Assembly (NCBI RefSeq): GCF_008630065.1
Contig: NZ_VWPL01000006.1
Span: 62,001-126,000, forward strand
Origin: Blastochloris sulfoviridis
GTDB lineage: Bacteria; Pseudomonadota; Alphaproteobacteria; Rhizobiales; Xanthobacteraceae
Direction of reading: 5' to 3'
DNA: 64,000 nucleotides
This document shows positions 54,056-62,589 of the stretch, in pieces. The notes beneath the pieces are model-generated. The model searched no databases, had not been told where the DNA came from, and worked only from the letters and a program-made list of their open reading frames with translations. A program made the position numbers and the translations under genes. How positions within the stretch are numbered: position 1 is the stretch's first letter; each line of letters begins with the position of its first letter.

Positions 54056-54598
54056 CACCAACCTCCACGCCGACGCGGCCTCGTCCGTTCAACGTACAAT
54101 ATTTGGACTATCTTCAAGGTGAATTCAAGCGTATTGACGCGCGGACTCGCAAATTTATTGGCGTTCGCTAGGCATTTCCTTCCCATTTGTTGTAGGAAAT
54201 TTTTGCCTACTTGTACATTTGAAGTAATTATAAATGAATTGACTGCGATCCGAGCAGCCGGCCGCAGCCCGGCCGCGACACCTCCGGCCCGCATCGCGAT
54301 CGAGACGCGCGCCTTGGCCGGCCTCACCCGCCGTCCCCGGACGTAGACCGACGGCGACTTGGTTGGGACTTCCGGCGACTTGGTTGGGGCTTGATTGCGA
54401 CTTGGCGGCGACCTCGGACGCGGTCGCCGGCCATCTGACGCCAATCAGACGGAACATCGCAGCGCCATAATCATATCCGCCTTATCTCGATATAGTTGTA
54501 TATTTCGCTATAAGGTTACAATTGCCGCCCACGCTGCCGCAAAATATTCATAATGTATTAACCATAATATTTCGAATTTTATTGTTTTCTTTAACCAG
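54056..54598. other. Intergenic region upstream of the sigma factor
   Basis: About 540 bp without a convincing gene. Two AT-rich patches lie at roughly 54095-54240 and 54470-54600. Between them 54352-54414 holds three tandem 21-bp units of the type GGCGACTTGGTTGGG, the third degenerate. The promoter of the sigma factor should be in the first AT-rich patch. Confidence 0.5.
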
Positions 54599-54601
54599 TT
54601 G

Positions 54602-54630
54602 TTGACCCTATTTGAGGTGCCGGCCTTAAT
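54602..54630 (+). promoter_or_regulatory. Possible promoter of the isocyanide-synthase-like gene
   Basis: TTGACC at 54602-54607 and CTTAAT at 54625-54630 are 17 bp apart. Transcription would begin near 54637, which favours the TTG at 54659 as start codon over the earlier TTG at 54599. Confidence 0.3.
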
Positions 54631-54658
54631 CGAGTGCGAACACGGGCGGGGGGCCACC

Positions 54659-55780
54659 TTGGCAAAGCACGAGACATCGTCGGCACATGCGATCGCACCG
54701 GCCGGTCTTGCATCGGTCGGTCTTGCATCGGGCGCACACGCGCCGAGCGGGCCCGCTTCGGGACCACACGCCCCGGGGCACGTTTCAGGTGGCCATGCGT
54801 TGGGCGGGCATGTCTCTGGCGGGCATGGTTCCAACTCGCATGGTTCGAACTCGCATGGGCCGCACGCGCATTCCAGCGGCGCTCACATGCCGTCCGGGCA
54901 TGCCGGGGGCGGCTGGGCGCCGGCGCGCGCGCCGGCCGGCGGCCTGCCGGGCGCCGGGGTTGCGCGCCGCCCGGGCGAACTGGAGGCGACCCGCCCGCAC
55001 CTGAAGGCGCCCGGCAAGGGTGGCGCCAAGCGCGAGCAATTGCACCAGCGGCCGGCGCCCGAGAAGATCCTGCAGGCGTTCAACACCTGGTCGTTCAAGC
55101 GGGAGCAGCCGGACAATAAGCCGGCGATCCTGAACCTGATCGGCGATCTCGTGCACCACGATCTGCCGATCCAGTTCCTGATGTACTGGGGCAAGGGTCC
55201 GCGGCATTCGCTGGCGAAGCCGGACACCGCCTGCCTCGATCATCTGAAGGATCTCACGCGGCGCGTCGACGAGGTCTACCGGCATGGCGCGACGTTCCGG
55301 CTGATCTTCACCGACACGCATGCCGAGCTGAACGGCTACGCCAAGGACGCCTGCGAGCGCTATTTCCAGGCCGTGGCGGCGGCGGCGGCGGCGCGCGGCT
55401 TCGACGCCTGCCGGCTGAGCCATCTGATGGCGGCGGTCGGCATGGTCGAGTGCGACGGCGACCTCGACGAGGCGGTGCCCGAGGACACGCTGGAGAAGCT
55501 GCGCGTCTGTGCCGAGAAATGGTACCACGGCGAAGGCGGCGCCGCCGACGGCGCCGAGAAATACTACCGCATGAACATGCGCGAGAAGCGGGTGGTCGAG
55601 CTCGCCTTCCCGCGCGCCATCTTCACCACCTTCAATGGCAGCCAGTTCCGCAGCCTGTTCCCGGACCGGCTGCCGGTGTTCTACATGTATTCGCTGCGGC
55701 GCGGCGTCAGCATCAAGCCGTGGTTCATCCCAGCCGACGCCCCCCTCCCCGACGCGCCGCCGGCCGAGCCGGCATCCTGA
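54659..55780 (+). CDS. Uncharacterised protein, remote resemblance to isocyanide synthases (PvcA/Dit1)
   Basis: 373 residues from a TTG at 54659; the frame is open back to a TTG at 54599, and no ATG occurs before the middle of the His-rich region. Residues 20-80 are rich in His, Gly and Ser (GGHVSGGHGSNSHGSNSHG) and could bind metal. The folded part starts near EKILQAFNTWSFKRE. Its central block LPIQFLMYWGKGP, then RVDEVYRHGATFRLIFTDTH, RYFQAVAAAAAARGFD and the later AFPRAIFTTFNGSQF and GVSIKPWF follow the order and spacing of PvcA-type enzymes as I know them: P-I, a VY-x2-GA segment, an acidic D-x-H, a Y-x2-A helix, and a final PW. PvcA makes an isonitrile from tyrosine or tryptophan. The resemblance is by eye only. 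A DMT transporter gene follows 15 bp downstream. Confidence 0.5.
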   Translation: MAKHETSSAHAIAPAGLASVGLASGAHAPSGPASGPHAPGHVSGGHALGGHVSGGHGSNSHGSNSHGPHAHSSGAHMPSGHAGGGWAPARAPAGGLPGAGVARRPGELEATRPHLKAPGKGGAKREQLHQRPAPEKILQAFNTWSFKREQPDNKPAILNLIGDLVHHDLPIQFLMYWGKGPRHSLAKPDTACLDHLKDLTRRVDEVYRHGATFRLIFTDTHAELNGYAKDACERYFQAVAAAAAARGFDACRLSHLMAAVGMVECDGDLDEAVPEDTLEKLRVCAEKWYHGEGGAADGAEKYYRMNMREKRVVELAFPRAIFTTFNGSQFRSLFPDRLPVFYMYSLRRGVSIKPWFIPADAPLPDAPPAEPAS

Positions 55781-55795
55781 CCCGCGGGCCCGGCG

Positions 55796-56860
55796 ATGAC
55801 CGACACCGTCCGGCCGCACGTGCGGCATTCGCCCGCGCCCTCCCCCGCCATGACCCCTCGGGAGCGGAGCGCCCTGGGATATGCCGAGCGCCGCACCGCC
55901 GTCGTTCCCCCGGCAGCAGCCGGGCTGAGGGCGGCCCGCCCCGCGGCCGCGCCGCGGCCGGAGCCGGCGCGCGCGCCGGCCAGGATGCTGCGCGTCGACA
56001 ATGTGCCGCGCGGCATTCTCTACATGATCGCGGCGACGATGTTCTTCGCGGTGTCGCACGCCATCAGCAAGTGGCTGGTGGCCACCTATCCGGTCGGCGA
56101 GGTGATGTTCCTCCGCTCGCTGTCGTCGCTTCTCGTCACCGCGGCGCTGGTCCTGCCTTTCACCGGGCTGGCGGTATTCGATACGCCGCGGCCGGGCGCG
56201 CACCTAGCGCGCGGCTTCTCCCAGGCCTGCTCGCAGACCTTCGCGGTCATCGCCTTCAGCATGATGCCGCTGGCCGGCGCCATCGCCATCAATTTCTCGG
56301 CGCCGCTGTGGGCGGCGCTGCTGTCGGTGTTCTGGCTGAAGGAGCGGGCGGGGCCGGCGCGCTGGGCGGCGCTGCTCACCGGCTTCAGCGGCGTGGTCAT
56401 CGTCGCCAATCCCGGCGCCGATGCGCTGCAGATCGGCGCGCTGTTCGCGCTGGCCAATGCGGTGATGTATGGCAGCGTCACGGTGGCGGTGCGCGGCATG
56501 TCGGCCACCGAGTCCGCCAACACGCTGATGATGTGGCAGCTGATGACGGTTGCGGCCTGCCACGCCGCGCTGCTGCCGTTCGGGCTGGTCACGCCGACGC
56601 CGCAGGACGCGCTGCTGCTCTTCCTCACCGGGGCGGCCAATTCGGGGGCGCAATACACCTGGACCAAGGCGCTGTCGCTGGCGCCGACCGCCGCCGTCTC
56701 GCCCTTCTACTACCTGCTCTTGGTGTGGGCGATGGGCGTCGGCTTCCTGGTGTGGGGCGACGTGCCGACGCTCGGCCTCGTCGCCGGCTCGGCGGTGGTG
56801 GTGGGCTCCGGCCTGTTCCTGCTGTGGCACGAGACGCGGCGCCACAAGGAAAAGAACTAG
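55796..56860 (+). CDS. DMT/EamA family transporter
   Basis: 354 residues. After a hydrophilic, Pro/Ala/Arg-rich N-terminus of about 70 residues there are ten membrane helices in two EamA repeats: GILYMIAATMFFAVSHAISKWLVATYPVGEVMFLRS opens the first, and ALFALANAVMYGSVTVAVRGMS opens the second. FSAPLWAALLSVFWLKER is the conserved DMT helix 4 segment. A start at 55985 would remove the hydrophilic tail but has no ribosome site. Members export metabolites or amino acids. It follows the isocyanide-synthase-like gene by 15 bp and is probably co-transcribed, making export of that product a reasonable guess. Confidence 0.87.
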   Translation: MTDTVRPHVRHSPAPSPAMTPRERSALGYAERRTAVVPPAAAGLRAARPAAAPRPEPARAPARMLRVDNVPRGILYMIAATMFFAVSHAISKWLVATYPVGEVMFLRSLSSLLVTAALVLPFTGLAVFDTPRPGAHLARGFSQACSQTFAVIAFSMMPLAGAIAINFSAPLWAALLSVFWLKERAGPARWAALLTGFSGVVIVANPGADALQIGALFALANAVMYGSVTVAVRGMSATESANTLMMWQLMTVAACHAALLPFGLVTPTPQDALLLFLTGAANSGAQYTWTKALSLAPTAAVSPFYYLLLVWAMGVGFLVWGDVPTLGLVAGSAVVVGSGLFLLWHETRRHKEKN

Positions 56861-56869
56861 CGGTTGGGG

Positions 56870-57694
56870 TCAGTCGATCCCCTCTCCGCCGCCGAGCGGC
56901 CCCGGCGCCAGTGCTGCCATGTCGAAGGCGTCGACGTCGCGCAGAAGCGCGATGAAGGCGCGCGCCCCGTGATCCGCGGCGGCGCGGCCCTTCTCCGCCG
57001 TCGCGGCGGCGGCGTTGCCGACCACACCCGCGGCGTTGAGATCCTGCGCCATCCAGCCGAAGCCGACCGGGCTCGTCGCCCGCAGCCGGGCGAAGCGCGT
57101 CTCCATGCCCTCGGCGTGCGAGGCGAAGTCTTGCGCCAGCTCCATGCGCACCAGATCGGGCCGGAAGGCCAGCATCAGCGAGGTCTCGATCTCGCCGCCA
57201 TGGATGCCGAAGCGCACCTCATGTGCTCCGAACAGCCCCTCGGGATAGCCGAGCTTGTGCCAGGAGCAGGTGACGGCGAACACGCCGTGGCGCGCCCGCA
57301 GATCGCGCGCCAGCATGTCGGCGGCGGCGACATTGCCGCCATGGCTGGTGGCGATGACCAGCTTGCGCAAGCCGGCGCGGTGAAGTGCCGTGCCGATGGC
57401 CTGCCAGCCGGCCATCGCGGTGGCCGCCTCCAGGCTCAGCGTGCCGGGAAAGGCGAGATGCTCGGGCGAGATGCCGATGGCCTGCACCGGCAGCAGCACC
57501 GCCGGCAGGTCGTCCGGCAGAAGCTCGGCCACCCGCGCCAGATAGCCTTCGGCGATGACGGTGTCGGTGCCGAGCGGCAGGTGCGGCCCGTGCTGCTCGA
57601 CCGCGGCAAGCGGCAGCACCGCGATCCAGCGCGCGGTGTCGCCGCCCGCGATCTCGGGCCATGTCAGATGCGTCCACCACCGCCTGGGCGGCAT
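56870..57694 (-). CDS. Creatininase family amidohydrolase
   Basis: 274 residues from the ATG at 57694, with GAGGAG upstream. Metal ligands of the family are visible: the E-x-H pair and Asp in AVEQHGPHLPLGTDTVIAEGY, the His of IATSHGGNVAAADML, and the Glu of HGGEIETSLML. These enzymes open cyclic amides (creatinine) or act on related amides and formamides such as FAPy precursors and mycofactocin peptides; the substrate here is unknown. It converges with the DMT transporter with only 9 bp between the stop codons. Confidence 0.88.
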   Translation of the reverse strand: MPPRRWWTHLTWPEIAGGDTARWIAVLPLAAVEQHGPHLPLGTDTVIAEGYLARVAELLPDDLPAVLLPVQAIGISPEHLAFPGTLSLEAATAMAGWQAIGTALHRAGLRKLVIATSHGGNVAAADMLARDLRARHGVFAVTCSWHKLGYPEGLFGAHEVRFGIHGGEIETSLMLAFRPDLVRMELAQDFASHAEGMETRFARLRATSPVGFGWMAQDLNAAGVVGNAAAATAEKGRAAADHGARAFIALLRDVDAFDMAALAPGPLGGGEGID

Positions 57695-57707
57695 GACCCT
57701 GCTCCTC

Positions 57708-57812
57708 TTGAGCATCTTTCGTAAAAGCTTGTACCGGTTCGGCGCAAGAAAATGCGATCCGTCAGAAACCTGCAGCGCCAATCTGCGGCTGGCAGACCGG
57801 ATTGCGCTCCAG
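57708..57812. repeat. Interspersed intergenic repeat, copy 3
   Basis: Same family as the pair next to flgK: begins GAGCATCTTTCG, then TGTACCGGTTCGGCGCAAGAAAATGCG, and ends GATTGCGCTCCAG. It is more diverged than copies 1 and 2. It lies just upstream of the creatininase-family start. Confidence 0.7.
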
Positions 57813-57946
57813 GACTCGCCTTTTTCCTTCGCCGACATACAGATTTCACGAAGACACGGAAACTATCCGGTGGGCAGGCTGTACGGAATGCCTGCAAGAA
57901 TTGACCTTGCCGGCGATGCCGGCAAAGATTCGGCGGGAGCTGGGCG

Positions 57947-58480
57947 ATGAAGGACGGCGGCGCCAAGGACGTCTACAGCAAGACAGTCGGCTACCGGCTC
58001 AATCACACGGCCCGGCTGCAGCGGGCGCGCGCCGCCCGCCTGCTGGCCGGTCTCGGCCTGTTTCCCGGCCAGGAGACGGTGCTGAAGCTGCTGGCCGAGG
58101 GCGACGGCCGCACCATGGGCGATCTCGCCGGCGCGCTGCGGGTGCGCCCGCCCACCGCCTCCAAGACCATCGCCCGGCTCGCCGTGCAGGGCCTCGTCGA
58201 GCGCCGGGCCTCGAACGGCGACGGCCGGCTGGTGCGCGTCCACCTCACCGAGACCGGGCGCGCGCGCGCCGACGCCATCGACGGCATCTGGCACGCCCTC
58301 GAACAGGAGATGGTCGAGGGGCTGGACGGCAAGGACAAGAAGCGCCTGCGCAAGCTCTTGCGCCGGATCGAGAAGAACCTCGCCGCCCGGCTCGGCACCG
58401 AGCCGCACGAGGACGACGCCGAGGACGCCGAGGACGAGCCGGTATCCCCGACGATCAAGCCGGCGGTGGCATCAGAATAG
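57947..58480 (+). CDS. MarR family transcriptional regulator
   Basis: 177 residues. A winged helix-turn-helix fills residues 45-120: GLFPGQETVLKLLAEGDGRTMGDLAGALRVRPPTASKTIARLAVQGLVERRASNGDGRLVRVHLTETG contains the recognition helix (PPTASKTIARL) and the wing (SNGDGRLVRV). C-terminal dimerisation helices are rich in charged residues and end in an acidic tail. Ligand and targets are unknown. It overlaps the 3' end of the convergent chromate transporter gene by 9 bp, and its promoter region contains part of the copy-3 repeat. Confidence 0.88.
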   Translation: MKDGGAKDVYSKTVGYRLNHTARLQRARAARLLAGLGLFPGQETVLKLLAEGDGRTMGDLAGALRVRPPTASKTIARLAVQGLVERRASNGDGRLVRVHLTETGRARADAIDGIWHALEQEMVEGLDGKDKKRLRKLLRRIEKNLAARLGTEPHEDDAEDAEDEPVSPTIKPAVASE

Positions 58481-59770
58481 GCTCGCCAGCACGCCGAGCC
58501 CGGCCATGATCGCCACCGTGGCGATGAGCCCGCGCTTGGCCACGAACACCAGCCCCATCGCGATGGCGGCGAGCGCGGCCGCCCGCGCATCGAAGCTTGC
58601 CGGATCCGGCACCAAGAGCCGGACCGGGCCGAGCTGGACGGTCCCGACCGTCGCGAACAGCGTATGCAGCGCGAACCAGGCCGCGAGGTGCGCCATCACC
58701 CCCACCACCGCCGCGGTGATGCCCCGGAGCGCCGCCGCCAGCCGGCGGTTGGCCTGCAGCGTCTCCAGCCACGGCGCGCCGGCGAAGATCCACAGGAAGG
58801 ACGGCGCGAATGTCACCCAGGTGGTGACGGCGGCGCCGAGCAGGCCGGCAGCGAGCGGCGCGAACGGCGCGGGCGCCCGGTAGGCGCCGAGGAAGCCCGC
58901 GAACTGCGTCACCAGGATCAGCGGCCCCGGCGTGGTCTCGGCAAGGCCGAGCCCGGCCAGCATGTCGGCAGGGTCCGCCCAGCCGCGTCCCACCGCCTGC
59001 TCGGCGAGATAGGCGAGGATGGCGTAGGCGCCGCCGAACGTCACCACCGCCAGCTTGGCGAAGAACGCCCCGATCTCGAACAGCACGTGGCCCGCACCGA
59101 GCGTCGCGGCGATCAGGCCGAGCGGCGCAAGCCACAGCAGCGCGGCGATGGCGGCCGGCCACAGGCCCGCGCCCGCGGGCCGCACCGCGGCTGGCGGCGC
59201 CTCGGGCACGGCGGCGAACAGCAGGGCGCCGGCCAGAGCCGCGGCGGCCACCACCAGCGGAAACGGCAGCGCGAACAGCCCCACCGCCAGCAGGGCGGCC
59301 AGGGCCACCGCCTGCGCCGGCCGCGGCTTCAGCACGCGGCGCGAGACGCGGATCAGCGCCTCCAGCACGATCGCCAGCACCGCCGCCTTGATGCCGAAGA
59401 ACAGCCCGCCGACGAGGGGGGCCCCGGCGAACAGCACATAGGCGATGCTCAGCGCCAGCATCACCAGCGCACCCGGCAGCACGAACAGCCCGCCGGCAAT
59501 GACCCCGCCCCGCCAGCCCTTGAGCCGCCAGCCGATATAGGTGGCGAGCTGCTGGGCCTCGGGGCCGGGCAGCAGCATGCAGAAGTTCAGCGCCCGCAGG
59601 AACTGGCCCTCGTCCAGCCATCCCCGCTCCTCGACCGCCACGCGATGCATCAGTGCGATCTGCGCCGCCGGCCCACCGAAGGACAGGAGTCCGATGGCGA
59701 GGAAGGCGCGCGTCAGGCCGGCGAGGGTCGGAGCAAGGGTCGGAGGAAGGGTCGGGGGCGGCTCGCTCAT
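58472..59770 (-). CDS. chrA: Chromate transporter ChrA
   Basis: 432 residues, the long two-domain CHR type. The N-terminal half has FLAIGLLSFGGPAAQIALMH and FLRALNFCMLLPGPEAQQLATYIGW, with the signature PGPEAQQLAT. The C-terminal half repeats the fold with AFFAKLAVVTFGGAYAILAYLAEQ and LAETTPGPLILVTQFAGFLGAY. About ten membrane helices in total. It exports chromate, reducing its toxicity; some members may move sulfate-like anions. The usual companion ChrB regulator is absent, and a MarR gene is convergent instead. Confidence 0.92.
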   Translation of the reverse strand: MSEPPPTLPPTLAPTLAGLTRAFLAIGLLSFGGPAAQIALMHRVAVEERGWLDEGQFLRALNFCMLLPGPEAQQLATYIGWRLKGWRGGVIAGGLFVLPGALVMLALSIAYVLFAGAPLVGGLFFGIKAAVLAIVLEALIRVSRRVLKPRPAQAVALAALLAVGLFALPFPLVVAAAALAGALLFAAVPEAPPAAVRPAGAGLWPAAIAALLWLAPLGLIAATLGAGHVLFEIGAFFAKLAVVTFGGAYAILAYLAEQAVGRGWADPADMLAGLGLAETTPGPLILVTQFAGFLGAYRAPAPFAPLAAGLLGAAVTTWVTFAPSFLWIFAGAPWLETLQANRRLAAALRGITAAVVGVMAHLAAWFALHTLFATVGTVQLGPVRLLVPDPASFDARAAALAAIAMGLVFVAKRGLIATVAIMAGLGVLASLF

Positions 59771-59871
59771 GCCGAATCCTGCATAACGCAGACGGCACTA
59801 TAGCGACGGCCGCGGGATTTGCCGCGGGCGACAGGGGTCCGGCGGCCAGCCGTTCGGACCGGACCGGCCAC

Positions 59872-62589
59872 CTACCCGCCAGCCGCCTTCGACAGGCCCC
59901 ACTTCTCGATGATGCCGGCGATCTCGTCGGCCGGCACGGCACCGGAGAACAGGAAGCCCTGCGCCTCGTCGCAGCCCAGCGCCGCCAGGAATTCGCACTG
60001 ATAGTCGGACTCGACGCCCTCGGCGGTGGTGGTCATGCCGAGCGCGCGGGCGATCGAGACCACCGCCTGCACGATGACCACGCGGTCGGTGCCGTGCACC
60101 AGATCGGTGACGAAGGAGCGGTCGATCTTGACCTTGTCAAAGGGGAAGGTCCGCAGATAGCTCAAGGACGAATAGCCGGTGCCGAAATCGTCCATGGCGA
60201 TGCGCACGCCGAGATTTTTCAGCCGCCGCAGGGTGGCGATGGTGTTCTCATTGTCCTCGAGCACGATCTGCTCGGTGATCTCGATCTCCAGGCGGCAGGG
60301 CGCGAGCCCGGTCTCGGCCAGCAGATGCTCGATCCGCTCGCCGAGATCGGGGGCGAGAAGCTGCACCGGCGACAGGTTGACCGCGATCTTGAGATTGCCG
60401 GGCCAGCGGGCGGCCTCGCGGCAGGCGGCGTCCAGCGCCCATTCGCCGATCGGCATGATCAGCCCGGTATCCTCGGCGACCGGGATGAACAGGCCCGGCG
60501 GAATGAGGCCCTTGACCGGGTGGCGCCAGCGGGCCAGCGCCTCGAAGCCGGCCACGCAGTCATCCCGCAGATCGATGATCGGCTGGTAGTGCAGCTCCAG
60601 CTCGCCGCGCTCGATGGCGGTGCGCAGATCGGTCTCGATCTCGCGCCGGTCGTTGAGCTCGGTGCTCATGGCGTGGCTGTAGAAGCGGAACGTGCCGCGG
60701 CTGTCGGCCTTCACCGAATAGAGCGCGAGATCGGCGGCCACCAGCAGGTCGTCGACATTGCGCCCGTCGGCGGGGCCCATGGCGATGCCGATGCTGGCGC
60801 CGGTGCGCACCTTGTAGCCGTCGACGTCGAAGGGCGGGGCGATGCAGTCGAGCAGGCGGCGCGCCAGGTCGCCGATCTCGGCGCGCGAGCCGGCCATCGG
60901 CACCAGGATCGAGAATTCGTCGCCGCCAAGCCGCGCCAGCAGCACGCCGGGTTCGACCGCCTGCTTCAGCCGGTTGCCGACCCGCCGCAGCAGCAGGTCG
61001 CCGATGCGATGGCCGAGCGTGTCGTTGATCACCTTGAAGCGGTCGAGATCGAGGAACAGCACGGCGAAGCCCGGCGCCTCGGGATCGTCGCACTGCGCGG
61101 CGTAGGCGCTGCAGATCTCCTCCAGCCGCGCGCGGAAGATGCGGCGGTTGGGCAGATCGGTCAGCGGGTCTTCCGAGGCGAGGCGCGCCACGTGGGTTTC
61201 CGCCTCGCGCCGCTTGGTGATGTCGGTGAAGGTCTGGACGAGGCCGCCGTCCGGCAGCGGCGCACTGCGGATCTCGATGACCGTGCCGTTGGCCATCAGC
61301 CGCTCGGAGATCGCGCAATGGGGGGCGGGGCTCCAGGGCTGGCTGCCCTCGAGCGGATTCAGGCTGGCGTGCTCGCCCGCGTGCTGCAGCGCGCTGTTGC
61401 GGGCCTGATAGGCCATCAGCTCGTCGAAGCGCGGCGGCGTCTCGATGAATTTCGGCGGCAGGTCCAGCAGCTCGCCGCACTTGGCGTTGATGATCGGGAT
61501 CTCGAGATCCTTGGTGATCAGCATGATGCCCTGGCTCATGTTCTCCAGGGTCAGGTGCAACTGCTCGGCCTTCTGGCGGGCCTTGGCCTCGGCCTGCAGG
61601 ATGTTCTTGACGGCGATGAGGATCAGCACCGTCAGCACGAAGCCGACGATGGCGTTCAGCCGGAGATTGGCGGCCGAGCCGGCATAGACGGCGCGCAGAT
61701 CGGTGCTGACGCTCATCCACAAGGGCTGGCCGCGGACATGGCGGAAGGTGACGAGGCGCCGGTTGCCGGAGGCGGAATCGGTCTCCTCGAAGGTGACCAT
61801 CCCGGCGCTGCGGGCGATCGACACGAACCGGGTGCCGTTCAGATCCTCGCCGAGCGCAAACCCGCCGGCGCTGCCGCCGGCCGAGCGCACGATGCCGTCA
61901 TTGCCCACCAGCGCGATCGACACCGAGGAGGCAAAGTCGATCTTGTTGTAGAAATTGGTCAGGTGCTCCGGCTTCAGCGAGGCGACGACCACCCCGCCGA
62001 ACGAGCCGTCGCTGTTGAGAAACCGCCGCGTGAACTGCACGGACCATTGCCGGCTGACGCGGCCGACGACCGGCTTGCTGACGAACAGCCGGTCCTCACC
62101 GCTGCTGAGGTGGACGCGGTAGTGCTCGCGGTCGCTGAGGTCGAGCGGCGCCGCGGGCTGCGGGCCGGCGTTCGAGGCGCGCATGATGCCGCTGGCATCG
62201 ATGATCGCCACCTGGACGATGATCTCGCTCAGGACGTCGGTGGTGCTGACGATGGTGTGGAAATCGGTGGTGTCCTTGCGGGTCTCGATGGTGCGGCGAA
62301 GATAGAGGAGCGCCTTGTCGATCTCGCCGATCGAGCGCAGCACGTTCTCCTCGAACACCATCGAGAAGTTCTCGTTGGTGCGGACGGCTTCGCGCAGATC
62401 GCTGCGCAAATCGTCGGAATATTTCAGGAAGATGCCGACCCACAGCATGACGATGAGCGCCAAGCCGAAAATGGCCGAGCTCCGCCACTTGCCCAAGCGT
62501 TTAGACAAGCGCTTGGCAAAAAGGCGGGGAAATTGAGCAAGGTGCCGTCTCATCAGCGAATGCCGTGTCACGCTCCCATCAGGCAGCAC
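59872..62589 (-). CDS. Membrane-bound GGDEF-EAL cyclic-di-GMP enzyme with Cache and PAS sensors
   Basis: 905 residues from a GTG at 62589 with AGAGGTGG upstream (an ATG at 62553 lacks a ribosome site). A first membrane helix (residues 37-56) and a second (about 310-335) flank a periplasmic dCache-type sensor. A PAS domain (LENMSQGIMLITKDLEIPIINAKC) precedes the GGDEF domain, which carries FLDLDRFKVINDTLGH and an intact active site LARLGGDEFSIL. The EAL domain has GFEALARWRHP and the later DDFGTGYSSLSYLRTFPFDKVKID, with all usual acidic ligands. It could both make and degrade cyclic di-GMP. Nearby polysaccharide and flagellar genes are typical outputs of that signal, but no direct link is shown. 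Confidence 0.93.
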   Translation of the reverse strand: MLPDGSVTRHSLMRRHLAQFPRLFAKRLSKRLGKWRSSAIFGLALIVMLWVGIFLKYSDDLRSDLREAVRTNENFSMVFEENVLRSIGEIDKALLYLRRTIETRKDTTDFHTIVSTTDVLSEIIVQVAIIDASGIMRASNAGPQPAAPLDLSDREHYRVHLSSGEDRLFVSKPVVGRVSRQWSVQFTRRFLNSDGSFGGVVVASLKPEHLTNFYNKIDFASSVSIALVGNDGIVRSAGGSAGGFALGEDLNGTRFVSIARSAGMVTFEETDSASGNRRLVTFRHVRGQPLWMSVSTDLRAVYAGSAANLRLNAIVGFVLTVLILIAVKNILQAEAKARQKAEQLHLTLENMSQGIMLITKDLEIPIINAKCGELLDLPPKFIETPPRFDELMAYQARNSALQHAGEHASLNPLEGSQPWSPAPHCAISERLMANGTVIEIRSAPLPDGGLVQTFTDITKRREAETHVARLASEDPLTDLPNRRIFRARLEEICSAYAAQCDDPEAPGFAVLFLDLDRFKVINDTLGHRIGDLLLRRVGNRLKQAVEPGVLLARLGGDEFSILVPMAGSRAEIGDLARRLLDCIAPPFDVDGYKVRTGASIGIAMGPADGRNVDDLLVAADLALYSVKADSRGTFRFYSHAMSTELNDRREIETDLRTAIERGELELHYQPIIDLRDDCVAGFEALARWRHPVKGLIPPGLFIPVAEDTGLIMPIGEWALDAACREAARWPGNLKIAVNLSPVQLLAPDLGERIEHLLAETGLAPCRLEIEITEQIVLEDNENTIATLRRLKNLGVRIAMDDFGTGYSSLSYLRTFPFDKVKIDRSFVTDLVHGTDRVVIVQAVVSIARALGMTTTAEGVESDYQCEFLAALGCDEAQGFLFSGAVPADEIAGIIEKWGLSKAAGG

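Noticed and set aside
54352-54414. CRISPR-like array
   Set aside because: The units are contiguous 21-bp tandem repeats without unique spacers, and no cas gene is present.
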